Shown here: piece by piece, positions 43,202 through 53,125 of the stretch
Position numbering within the stretch: position 1 is the stretch's first letter
How the letters are laid out: every line of letters begins with the position of its first letter
From: Siphonodentalium dalli
Taxonomy: Eukaryota; Mollusca; Scaphopoda; Gadilida; Siphonodentaliidae
DNA: 64,000 bases
Direction: 5' to 3'
NCBI GenBank assembly: GCA_032622095.1
Contig: CP136068.1
Span: 150,173,365-150,237,364, forward strand
Position numbers and translations under genes: made by a program
Notes under the pieces: model-generated
The model's database searches: none
What the model saw: the letters and a program-made list of their open reading frames with translations, nothing else
Told to the model about the DNA's origin: nothing

Positions 43202-43657
43202 CAAGCCTGAGTTTAGTGTTCCTGTCATTTGCAGATTGAGGTCCCCAGAGGGTGGATTTAATGATGCTATCCCACATAGCAGGCTAGCATCACCCAACTC
43301 ACCCTCTGGAGACCTCATTCTATATGGCCTCATCATGGGAGACATAGACTCAGACTGAAGTTCCCAAATGGTGAATATTGTGATGTACACCCATTGGGAA
43401 CCTTGATTATGCAATGTGTCATCTGCCAGTTTGGGGATATAGAGAAACTAAACTAAAAAAGAAATAGGATCTATGCGAAGAAGTTTCAATAGAAATTTGA
43501 TCATAAAGAAACTTTCCAGAGAAGATGAGTCCTAAGCAGAATAAGGTCCCCAGAGGGTGAATTTAGTGATGCTAGCCCACTATGCAGGATAGCATCACTA
43601 AATTCACACTGTGGGGACCTCATTCTGCAAATGACAGGCACACTGAACTTAGGCTTG
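43202..43657. mobile_element. CAAGCCTTG family, long form with 8-bp TSD
   Basis: The ends CAAGCCTGAGTTTAGTGT and an inverse ending ACTTAGGCTTG are flanked by AATAACAA on both sides (43,194-43,201 and 43,658-43,665). Outer hairpins and the longer centre (TAGACTCAGACTGAAG ... ATGTGTCATCTGCC) match the 36.6 kb and 60.6 kb copies. Confidence 0.8.
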
Positions 43658-43729
43658 AATAACAACAAAGTCTGACATGTAGACCCTAATTGCTGATTGA
43701 CGTTTCACATCTGCCAATTTTCTGCCATG

Positions 43730-45110
43730 TGCATCTGAGGTTTCCGGATGATAACTTTAGTTAGAGTGAACCAAATTAAATTAAATTTGGTATGTTGGTT
43801 TACTAGCAGAAAAGACAGGTCAAGTTCGCCAATTTTCACCAGAGTTATGCCCCTTTTTTTACTTAGAATTTGACCGTCTGTTAACATTTTTGGTTTCCGA
43901 CCGATAACTCCAGTTTGGATTATTTGATCTGAACCAAAGTTGGTATGTGTATTTCCCAGCTAAAGATACAGGCCAAGTTCGAATATGGGTTCCGTCCAAT
44001 TATTTTTACATGAGTTACGGCCCTTTTTCGACTTAGAATTTGACCGTCTGTTAACATTTTTGGTTTCCGACCGATAACTCCAGTTTGGATTATTTGATCT
44101 GAACCAAAGTTGGTATGTGTCTTTCTCCCAGCAAAACACAGGTCAAGTTCGAATTCGGGTTCCGCCCGCCAATTTTCACCAGAGTTATGTCCCTTTTTTA
44201 CTTCGAATTTTTGCCAATTTGAGGTTTCCGGATGATAACTTTAGTAAATGTGTACTGAATGAAATAAAATTTGGTATGTAGGTTTACTAGCACTAAAGAC
44301 AGGTTTTTATGCGCAAACAACGGTCGTATAAAGCCGACGCTTAGAGGTGGACATGAGGTCTACCGACCTTTTATTCAGATTAATCACATGAAAATACAGG
44401 TCAAGTTCAAATTCTGTTTGACCATTTCTAGCAGAGTTATGCCCCTTTTTTATACGCCCTTTTTGAAAAAAGGTCGTATTATGTTATCAGTCTGTCGTAC
44501 CGTCTGTCCATCCGTTAACAATTTTGGTTTCTGATCGATAACTCCAGTTGGGATTATTTTATCTGAACCAAAGTTGGTATGTGTATTTCCCAGCTAAAGA
44601 TACAGGCCAAGTTCGAATAAGGGTTCCGTCCAATTATTATTACATGATTTACGGGCCAACTTACGGCCCTTTTTCGACTTAGAATTTGACCGTCTGTTAA
44701 CATTTTTGGTTTCGACCGATAACTCCAGTTTTGATTATTTGATCTGAACCAAAGTTGGTATGTGTATTTCCCAGCTAAAGATACAGGCCAAGTTCGAATA
44801 TGGGTTCCGTCCAGTTATTTTTACCCAACGGGTTCGGAGGACTATTATAATCAGCCTGTGCGTATCAAGCCGACACTTAGAGGCGGACATGAGGTCTACC
44901 GACCTTTTTCAACTTAGAATTTGACCAATTTCATAACATTTTGGTTTCCGACCGATAACTCCCAGTTTTGATTATTTTATCTGAACCAAAGCTGGTATGT
45001 GTATTTCCCAGCTAAAACTACAGGCCAAGTTTGAATATAGGTTCTGTCTAATTATTTTTACACGAGTTATGGCCATTTTTCGACTTAGAATTTGACCACA
45101 TTTTGGCATT
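43730..45110. repeat. Diverged tandem repeat, unit about 150-185 bp
   Basis: A unit with TTTTGGTTTCCGACCGATAA, CTCCAGTTTGGATTATTTGA, CAAAGTTGGTATGTGTATTT, CAGGCCAAGTTCGAAT and GGCCCTTTTTCGACTTAGAA recurs about seven times (starts near 43,739, 43,890, 44,068, 44,220, 44,522, 44,708 and 44,940). Some units contain CGTCTGTCCATCCGTTAAC and a TACGCCCTTTTTGAAAAAAG palindrome. No gene. Confidence 0.8.
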
Positions 45111-45401
45111 GAAATTAGGGGTATATCAGATTTTCTTCAAATGTAAACTCAAATTATTATCTTATTTTGCGATAGTACAATTCGAAATGGCTAAAGAGCG
45201 TATTTTGCCACGCCCTAGCGATGCTCTTGTTGGACATAGAATTTGTCGATTACTATTTGGTATATAATAAAATATGTTAACATCATAAATAGTTGGAAGC
45301 AAAGTTTGATTCAATGATTTTTCCCAGAAACAAATTTGTCATTTCTAAAAATGCCACCGGTCAAATAAAGCCACCTTATTTGGGCGACTTGTGGCCTTTT
45401 A
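45111..45401. other. Intron, no feature seen
   Basis: AT-rich sequence following the tandem array. Nothing recognised. Confidence 0.5.
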
Positions 45402-45681
45402 TTAACCCTTCCATGACTGGAGCTTCCTGACATTTTGTGAAATCCCTGTGTGCCAATGCAATCTCTTATATACCGGGTAGGCGAGTCTCCCATAGGGAGC
45501 CTAGCATATTAAGAGAATGCATGGACCTACCGGTATAATATTTACCATGACATTGTAAGCCAGTGCATTCTCTGATACCTGTGTATATGTGAGGTTCCCT
45601 ATGGGATACTCGCATATATAAGAGAATGCCTGCCACAGGATCTTTAATGCTGCACCTGCGTAGCTTCCGTCATGGAAGGGA
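45402..45681. mobile_element. TTAA element of the CCCTTCCATGAC family beside the last exon
   Basis: TTAACCCTTCCATGACTGGA begins at 45,402. Two hairpins (about 45,455-45,525 and 45,563-45,640) follow with small insertions. The right end reads TCCGTCATGGAAGGGATA. It ends 48 bases upstream of the exon 6 acceptor. Confidence 0.75.
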
Positions 45682-45728
45682 TATAAAGGCCTTGAGTCCT
45701 TTAATGCAATATTAATTTTTATTTCTAG

Positions 45729-46359
45729 ATGTCCAACATGTCAGGTGAGTTTCAAAGACCGGTTAACCATGAAACGTCATCAGCTGCAGCATATAGACAA
45801 GAAACCACGTCAGTGCAAATTTTGTGACTATGCGTGCCGGCAATCTGCTTCAATGAAATGTCATCTGAAAAGATATCACCCTTCTAGCGGAGCGGTGTTC
45901 AAATGCGATGTGTGTCCATTCGAGACGATTAACGAAAAGATATTTAGCAGACACTTTCATTCTGAAGATTCTCATAGGAATGTGGTTGAGCCAAATTTAA
46001 ATGCAGAGAGGATGGATGAAACCATGGTAACAGATAACTCTGACATTCAAAATAAGGAGGAACGACAACACTGTGACATTCAAATTAAGGAGGAACGACA
46101 ACATGACATTCAAAATAAGGATGAGAAACACTTTGACATTCCTTGCTCTGAGCAGGTCAGCTATGAAAGCGTCGATCAGCATGTTTACCAGAATAGTCAG
46201 TTAAAGCCTCATTCTGCTAAAATATCAAGGACGGTGAATGTTGAGGGCGCCGGATGGGAGCAACTTGAGAATATCGTACAGACTGAAGATCCCGAATCAT
46301 TCTCCGTGACCTGGGATGATTCAGTATTTAGTGACCTCACTATTCAGGACACAGACTGA
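45729..46359 (+). CDS. Zinc-finger protein gene, last exon (three fingers and tail)
   Basis: The acceptor TTTTATTTCTAG ends at 45,728. The first base completes the Ile codon of exon 5, and 209 codons run to TGA at 46,357-46,359. Fingers are CPTC-x12-HQLQH, CKFC-x12-HLKRYH and CDVC-x12-HFHSEDSH, the last with an unusually long spacing before the final His. The tail has three near-identical NKEERQH-type repeats (about 33 bases each: DIQNKEERQHC, DIQIKEERQH, DIQNKDEKHF). It ends in an acidic segment SVTWDDSVFSDLTIQDTD that could be an activation region, which is inference. A polyadenylation signal candidate lies beyond the downstream TTAA element. Confidence 0.9.
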
Positions 46360-46404
46360 TCAAACTGAATGTCAACACCAAGCTCTTTCCTAAAATAGAG
46401 TATG

Positions 46405-46680
46405 TTAACCCTTCCATGACTGGAGCTTTCTGAAATTTTGCGAAAACCATGTGCCAATGCATTCTCTTATATATGCGAGTCTCCCATAGGGAGCCTCGAA
46501 TACATAAGAGAATGCATTGGCCTAACAATATTTACCTTGACCTTGTAAGCCAGTGCATTCTCTTATGTATGCGAGGCTCCCTATGGGAGACTGGCATATA
46601 TAAGGGAATTCGCTGGTACATTATCTTTAATGCTGCACCAGCTCAGCTCCCATTATAAACCCCCATCATGAAAGGGTTAA
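46405..46680. mobile_element. TTAA element of the CCCTTCCATGAC family, full copy, in the presumed 3' UTR
   Basis: TTAA is at 46,405-46,408 and 46,677-46,680. The terminal repeats CCCTTCCATGACTGGAGC and the inverse ending ATCATGAAAGGG are clear. Hairpins lie at about 46,453-46,525 and 46,549-46,615 around CTTGACCTTGTAAG. It starts 46 bases after the stop codon of the zinc-finger gene, so the transcript probably contains it. Reference copy for this family, 276 bp. Confidence 0.85.
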
Positions 46681-47114
46681 AGATTTATTTGGGTTTCACG
46701 CTGTCGCTCGCCAAATGCAAAACTTATTCTATAAATCTCATTTGGCAAGTGATTTCTTCATTCCATAATAAAGTACAGAAACTATTTATTTAGAAATAAA
46801 ACCATCCATGTTACGAAATGCCCATGCCACAGTTTCGTAGTAGGGGCTTTCTTTGATAAAGTTAGCATCTCCAACAACATGACAGGTTGCTAACCCTTTC
46901 TATATTACCTTACTCGTATTCAAATTTGCGAAGTACTATTTTTCGCTCAGTTTTAAATTCGCGCACTTTGAATTCATGCACAATTTCAAAGCTGACATAA
47001 ATATGTCAGTAAACGTCACCTATATGATGGCAGTTTCGGTTCGAACATTCCAAAAACAGATTATGAAACCACCACCATGTGCAGCGAGTAGAATATTATA
47101 AAGCTATTATACAA
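46681..47114. other. Downstream of the zinc-finger gene; possible 3' UTR
   Basis: AT-rich sequence without ORFs. It contains the candidate polyadenylation signal at 46,795. Confidence 0.4.
46795..46800 (+). promoter_or_regulatory. Candidate polyadenylation signal AATAAA
   Basis: AATAAA about 435 bases after the zinc-finger stop codon. It is the first canonical hexamer I noticed downstream. If used, the 3' UTR would include the double-hairpin element. Confidence 0.35.
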
Positions 47115-48490
47115 CGTTGTGTACAGTATAAGTTTTTCTTGTATGAGTCCAGGTTGTGGTGAAAAGTCATATTGGACACGCAGTGTCGAGTCCAATATGA
47201 CTTTTCACTAGTGATGAGCCGATGATCGGTAACGACAATCGGAATCGGCCGATTGTGGCCCATCGGATGACAATCGGTACTCGGGTTTCAACATCGGCAT
47301 TGCCGATTGTCTAAACAATAATCAGGTGCTTGTTGTTCTTCAATAAACTGTGTTAAATATAACGTTGTTTTGTTGAATAAATGACCAGTAAATGTGTGGA
47401 AAGCGTAACCAAACACAAATTTGATGATATACAACCAGGTCCTGACTATAACACAGGTATAACCCCCCCCCCAAAAGTACATGTCACCTGACCCATAATT
47501 ACGCAGTTCACTGCATTCACCACGCTTCATTTATTATACCGGTATATTGAATGCATTTAAATATTTATGTAAAATAGCCCGACGAGACCCATGCATTATA
47601 TAGTTTAGTTTGTTTACAACATCCCATTTTTCACCACTAATATTCAACATAGTGACCGCTAATCACCAGTATTCAAACTGATAATCAGGTCAGCCAGTGA
47701 CCTCAATGACCTCTTATCTATAATCCGACATACAAAATCTGTAGACAGTAAACAAGTGTTGCGTCATGCCCTGTTTCCTTGGTATTGTCTCTACAGTTCA
47801 GTTCAAGATAATGTGGTATAACATCAAAATCCCTTCCTCAGACAGAGGTCTCACGTAGAATTCTTGTATTTTATTAATTGGATAGGGATAAATACTCTGG
47901 TAACAATTATTAATATTTCAATTGTTTTTATTTGTAATTAAACATTTCGTACTTGTTTTGATGTGAACGGTCATGCACTCTTCTGAGTTGTCATCGCGGC
48001 GAATGCTAAAAATCACCTGTGTCTATAATTGTAGCCAGAAATCAGACCCCCCTATTGACTTACAGTTGTATGTGGCGCATGCGCATTTTGAGGGGAAATA
48101 CTGGTTCAACAAGTAACGACTTATAGACAGTAATCTATGGTAAATTGAGCATAATATAACATGTGTATTGGTTGTCAGGACGCAGAAATTTGTTCACATG
48201 TCCACCTACCTACCTTTATACTTACCCAAACGTATACTTATGTATACTTGTATATTACTGATGTTGTTGCTTCCAAATTGACGAAGTATATAACACATAT
48301 AACATATTTTGGTATAATTATTACAATAATCGGAATCGGCACCTGAATCGGCCGATTGTGATCTCAAATAATCGGCAATCGGCTCAAGGCTCTATTTGAC
48401 AATCGGCTCATCACTACTTTTCACCACAACCTGGACGATGACAAGAAAAACTCATACTGTACACAACATTGTATAATGACATTTTTATTA
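47115..48490. repeat. Palindrome interrupted by a hAT-like insertion
   Basis: The left arm ACAGTATAAGTTTTTCTTG and TCCAGGTTGTGGTGAAAAG at 47,123-47,165 returns inverted after the insertion, as CTTTTCACCACAACCTGGAC to CTCATACTGTACACAAC at 48,417-48,470. The inner stem is AAGTCATATTGGACACG against CGAGTCCAATATGACTT. With the hAT-like element removed, an almost perfect hairpin of about 165 bp remains. A related unit is at 48,729-48,790. Confidence 0.75.
47209..48416. mobile_element. hAT-like element with ATCGG subterminal repeats, 8-bp TSD
   Basis: The termini TAGTGATGAGCCGATGATCG and an inverse ending CGGCTCATCACTA are flanked by CTTTTCAC on both sides (47,201-47,208 and 48,417-48,424). Both subterminal regions carry repeated AATCGG/CCGATTG. 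The interior of about 1 kb has no transposase ORF. Related copies are nested in the Harbinger-like elements at 356-2,361 and 31,726-33,133. Confidence 0.85.
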
Positions 48491-49123
48491 TCCATCTGTA
48501 TGTTTATTCAAATTTAGGTAATAAAACTTTAGTGGTTACTTTTGGTATCTGTCGGCACTTAATTCTCTATAAAAGCTGTATTTGATCATCAGAATGCATG
48601 ATTTAGAACAGTAAACACGGAAATGCAGAAGTGAAACGTCTGCTAAATTCACCAGTGTTGTGCGTGCATCACAATTTCACCGATTCATTTGGCAAAAGTT
48701 AATTTGTGACGTCACAGAGTCCTGATAAAAAAGTCATATTGCACACTTGGGAGTCCAATATGACATTCGGAAGTCCAATATGACTTTTTCCCGCATTATC
48801 ACGTGGCGGCTTTTGCCCAATCAGAAAAGGTGTTTGTTAAGGGATGGATAATAATAAATAATAAATAATAAATGTTTATATGCATATTTCTCTTGTTTTG
48901 TTACAAATATCTATATGTGGCACATGCATTTAGGCATCATTGACAAGAATTGTGCATATCATATTATATAATATCAAACTCTTTTTATCGATGGTGTTTA
49001 CATATCACACCTTCACACTTGTTCAGATTGACTATTCATATAGAAATAATTTTTCACAGAATGCAGGTTTTAACATATAAAACTCATTACCATCAATATA
49101 TATTGGAATGGTTGATTTAATAT
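48491..49123. other. Intergenic, little recognised
   Basis: Apart from a short GTCATATTG/CAATATGAC inverted unit at 48,729-48,790 and a (AATAAT)n patch near 48,850, nothing was seen. Confidence 0.5.
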
Positions 49124-49276
49124 CAAGCCTTGAAATAGGGTGTCTGTAATTTGCAGAATGAGGTCCCCAGAGGGTGAATTTGGTGATGCTAGCCCGCTAT
49201 CAAGCCTTGAAATAGGGTGTCTGTCATTTGCAGAATGAGGTCCCCAGAGGGTGAATTTGGTGATGCTAGCCCGCTA
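49124..49276. mobile_element. Two tandem partial copies of the CAAGCCTTG MITE fused to the LINE end
   Basis: CAAGCCTTGAAATAGGGTGT through TGATGCTAGCCCGCTAT appears at 49,124-49,200 and again at 49,201-49,276. The LINE sequence starts directly after the second copy. The last LINE codons run into this repeat before a stop. Confidence 0.7.
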
Positions 49277-50465
49277 TATCTTCAATCCTATCAACGAAAA
49301 TTCCATTTAGCCAAAGGCGTTGGATGAATATTAAGCGACTCTCTTCAAATAACGGGCACTGGAAGAGAAAATGTGAGGCGTCTTCAATATAAAACCCACA
49401 TTGACAGTGAGCTGTTATAGAAATATAGTTTTCAAGTTTATCAAAATTTAAATCGCTGCAGTTATTCCTTAGCTTGGTGTGCACGATGTTCCATTTGCGA
49501 GTGCCTGAATTGAAGTATGGCGGCGGTTTTGGGGGGAATATAGGCAATTTGTCATACATTAATTTCAATATGTCGGTTTTGGTGCGATCAGATGAACCAT
49601 TTATTACCACTGCATTCCATTTAATTACCATCTCAGGCAGAAAGGTCGATTTAAAATGTTCTGTATTGTTGCGTTTCTGTAGGAATAATAATGGGTATCG
49701 ATGTGAGTAGGTAGACTGATCTTTAGCAAATGTCGGCAAAAGTGTACTCAGGTAATTGGGAGCTTTACCAAGAATTATTTTCTGCCAAGTATTAAATTTA
49801 TGGTGTTCGCGTCTGGTGTAAAGTGTAGGCCAACCTACTTCAGTGAGGAGTTTTTCATTCGAAACAGATTTATTTAACCCACTAACAATTCGAGCAGCAT
49901 CATAATGTATCCGATCAAGCATTACAAGAAGGGTATTCGGTGCGTGAGCCCAAATTACATCTCCGTAATCCATAAGTGGCAAAATAAAGGTTATGTACAT
50001 ACATTCCAAGGTTCGCCGATTAACTGTGAATTTCAATCGTCTCAATTGCGATAGGCGAGATCTTAGGCGTCCACACAAATTTTCTATTTGCTTGTCCCAA
50101 TTGAGGTTAGACTGAAGAAACACACCAAGGTGTCTATGTGTGTCCACCTGCTCTATTAACTGACCGTCCATTGCGACACTTAGGGTATTATAATTAGATG
50201 AGAGGGAAAATTTTATTATTTTTGTCTTGGAAGAGTTGAATTGTACCAGCCATTGTTTGGACCACACAGATATACTTTCTACGTCTGTTTGCAGATTTTG
50301 TTCACATAAGGTACTAGCGTCTTCGAATGAGGTAAAACACGTGTCGTCGGCGTACATACGCGTGAAAGATATTAAATTCTCATGTATATCATTTATAAAA
50401 ACTAGGAAGAAGAATAATCCTTGGGGCACTCCTGCTTTCAGTTGCAGGGGACTGTTGCAGGGAAA
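49277..50465 (-). pseudogene. LINE reverse transcriptase, C-terminal half
   Basis: An open frame on the minus strand contains the RT motifs GVPQG and YADDT (YADD at 50,343-50,354). It continues through the thumb region (WDKQIENLCGRLRSRLSQLR, ILPLMDYGDVIWAH) to a C-terminal segment of the CxCG...HFLFQCP type seen in CR1/L2-like elements. The usual residues between GVPQG and FLVFIND are partly missing, which indicates a small deletion. The frame differs from that of the upstream half. The 3' end is cut at the MITE repeat. Confidence 0.85.
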
Positions 50466-51085
50466 ATGTTTGTCCAACTATTACTCGTTGTGTCCTGTTA
50501 GATAAATAATTTTTAATTATAATCCAAGCCAGAAGTCGTCCATTGACTCCGCATTGTTCAAGCTTAAATAACAGCCCCTCGTGCCAGACTCGTTCAAAAG
50601 CCTTGGAGATATCGCAAAAAATAGCACATGTGCACAATTTCTGATCGAGAGCCTGGCACAAAGAGTGTTGTATTTCCAGCAGCTGGTATAGTGTGCTGTG
50701 GCCAGGAATGAAACCGGACTGATAATCATATATTAATCCGTTATTAAAGAAATGTTTGGAAAGGTATTTCAATGCCACTTTTTCAAAGATCTTTCCAAGA
50801 ACGGGTAACAGTGAGATTGGTCGGTAATTGTCAGTAGCGGATCGGTCGTTTTTTTTATGAATTGGAATAACATTCGCCTGTTTCCAAGAATCTGGAAAGC
50901 ATCCCGATTCAAATGACATTAAAAATAAAATGCGAAGAGGGACTACCACTCGGTCAATCGTTCCTAGTAACACGCGAACGGTAATTCCGTCGTGACCGTG
51001 TGCCTTATTTGGTTTGGTCGATTGTATGGCTTCAGTTATATCATCGATCGTGACAGGTAAATCTGATATATTATTATCACATTTT
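50465..51085 (-). pseudogene. LINE reverse transcriptase, N-terminal half
   Basis: Minus-strand frame with the fingers/palm motifs NKAHGHDGI, NYRPISLLPVLGKIFEK, YQSGFIPGHST and FCDISKAFERVWHEGLLFKL, the last with the first catalytic Asp. A frameshift near an A run at about 51,085 separates it from the linker frame. Another near 50,465 separates it from the YADD half. The family is non-LTR, CR1/L2-like by overall arrangement. Broken, so not active. Confidence 0.85.
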
Positions 51086-51664
51086 TTTTCGGAAAATAGG
51101 AAGGTTGCATTTAGAATTGTCGATATCTGAATTAGCAACAAATTTTTCATTAAGGAGACAGGCTTTGGAATCGTCATCAAACACCAAATTTCCGCTGCTG
51201 TTTCGCAGGGGTGGAATGCAGGAGTTCGGTGCATTATCAAGAAGCTCTTTGACAATGTGCCAAAAATTTTTTGCTGATGAATCGGACTTTATTGAAGTCT
51301 CGAGATCTTGGTCAAATTTAGCTTTTGCATACTTTTTCATGTTATTCACAGAATTTCGACTCTTTTTGTACCTGATCCAATCTTTCGGTTTCCCCGATTT
51401 TTGGGCTATGTGGCGTAAACGATTTCTACTACGGATGACAGATCTTAGTTCAGTATTGAACCAACACTTGTCGTTTTTTCGAATAAGAACTTTCTTTCTG
51501 GGAACTGTTTCTCTCATTATTGAGAGAAATTTTCTAGAGAATACACAGGTCGCCGAGTTTATGTCTTCAGTACCTTTCAGAATGTTATTCCAATCTAGTT
51601 CAAAAATCAGTGACCGAGCTCGTTCAAAATCAGCATTTCGGTACTGCCAAACAGTACGATAAAA
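51077..51664 (-). pseudogene. LINE linker between endonuclease and reverse transcriptase
   Basis: Continues the endonuclease frame after one TAA stop at 51,665-51,667. It encodes a basic, Arg/Lys-rich segment (CWFNTELRSVIRSRNRLRH, KNFWHIVKELLDNAPNS) typical of the region between the two LINE enzymes. Confidence 0.75.
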
Positions 51665-52483
51665 TTAATTTTGTGGACTATACTCAACGGCAACGTATGC
51701 ATATACTGCATAGTGGTCTGATATACCGAGATCCAAAACATCAGCATGGTAAGAAACAACATCTTCACTGACTAGAATGGGGTCGAGGAGGGTACTAGTA
51801 GTTTCTGTTACTCTAGTGGGAGACTCAATCAGGTTTCTCAAACGGTAGGCATCTTTTATAGTGTTTATTTTAGAGCCGGGGGTGATCGCATTTGAATTGA
51901 AATCTCCTGTGAGTATTAGCGGCAAGTTAAGATCCAATGCAATGTCTATAGACTCATCTAAAAATTTCCAATATTCAGGATCGCAAAATTGATCAGATCT
52001 GTAGGATATGCACAATAAGTAGCTAGTTTGGGGCATATAAATTCTGAACCACATAACCGAGTTATCAAATTCAAATTCCGGTATACGCGAAAATGCTATA
52101 TGATTTGCAAAATAAACTGCAATGCCTCCCCCAGAGTTTGATCCATTATTTCTTATTGGTTCACAAAAGGATTGCATCAATATATTTTCGGATGGAAACG
52201 TATCATCAATGTGTGTTTCGGTGAAACAAATCACATCATAATCGTTTAGTAAGTAGGCAATTTTGGCGAGTTTGTGTCTTAAGCTCCGTATGTTTTGGTG
52301 AAATATCGAGATATGATGCAGCTCATCCGAAGAGGAGGTCGAATTTGTTCCAGGATGTGGATGGATATCTCCACAAATAATCAGGAGTAGAGCAACAAGC
52401 GGCACCAGTCGGAAAGCTGTTTTTATACCAGATAAATTGGCGGAATTTTTTTTTTCCAAAGTACTTTCGCAAATCAAAGCCAT
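51665..52483 (-). pseudogene. LINE APE-type endonuclease domain with degenerate 2A-like N-terminus
   Basis: 272 residues starting MALICESTLEKKNSANLSG. After a hydrophobic stretch (LVPLVALLLIICGDIHPHPG) comes a normal AP-endonuclease-like domain with FTETHIDD, LTGDFNSN and GISDHYAVYAYV motifs, the usual catalytic Glu, Asp/Asn and Asp/His positions. GDIHPHPGT resembles the 2A-like GDxxxNPGP sequence found before the endonuclease in some CR1/L2-like elements. Here the Asn and the final Pro are replaced, so ribosome skipping is not expected. One TAA separates it from the linker. Confidence 0.85.
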
Positions 52484-53125
52484 AATTAGCGTAAGTGAAA
52501 AGCCCTATGGAAGCACGATACTGTTGGATACTAATCCCCATGAGAGATGGTACAAAAGTAAAGTTCCAATTTGTGCTTCGGAAAGGGAATCCCAAACATC
52601 AGAATAATCAGCTCAACTAACCATGGACCGGGGGTGATAAACTTGTATACTGTCAATGTGAATTTGGTTTCGTAATTTTGATTACATTGTACATCATCAT
52701 ATTGTGTAATTGCTTCCTTCCTCGGAATGGAGAAATACACATTTACAAAGATATACACGTTTAACAATACGAAAAATCGGATCCCCGACATCTTATCTTG
52801 ACCTTTGCAAATTCTTTGCACAACCAGTCCATCGCCTGATAATTATATGAGAGCTTTCTGATCTTCTCAGGTTCCTCTCTGGCTGTGGATTCCAACGATT
52901 TGGATGCCAACCTGAGCATGATAAATTTCAGTGAAACATGTTTATGTCGCAAGGTACGCCAAACTGAGATCATATGTACATATTCATTCACGTTCATATT
53001 ATTATGTTTATATCCGAATAAATAATTTATCACAACTATCCAACCTATCTCCTGACAACCTTTAGAGAGAGAGACAGAGGGAGGGAGAGAGAGAAAGCAA
53101 GCAAAAAGACACAAAAGAAAAGACA
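52484..53125. other. Possible LINE 5' region, then intergenic
   Basis: A minus-strand frame (about 52,531-52,821) beginning MQRICKGQDKMSGIRFFVLL is hydrophobic and unrecognised. It may belong to the LINE leader or be chance. A GA/CT tract lies at about 53,068-53,100. The LINE 5' limit cannot be fixed. Confidence 0.35.

Larger units (their letters stand above)
13301..46359 (+). other. Gene locus: C2H2 zinc-finger protein, six coding exons
   Basis: Six exons join without breaking frame: 13,306-13,565, 19,294-19,586, 22,239-25,147, 31,080-31,466, 34,440-34,768 and 45,729-46,359. Every intron begins GT and ends AG. The split codons are phase 2, 1, 0, 0 and 2, and each completes a sensible residue. 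The predicted protein has about 1,602 residues. It has about eleven C2H2-type zinc fingers spread over exons 3-6, a disordered repetitive middle, and an acidic-to-mixed tail. It is probably a nuclear DNA-binding protein. I do not recognise a named orthologue. Introns are 2.7-11 kb and filled with mobile elements. A 5' untranslated exon upstream of 13,301 is likely but not identified. Confidence 0.85.

Noticed and set aside
34440-46680. Regularly recurring palindromes considered as a CRISPR-like array
   Set aside because: Spacing is irregular, copies are flanked by terminal repeats and TTAA, and the genes are spliced eukaryotic ones.
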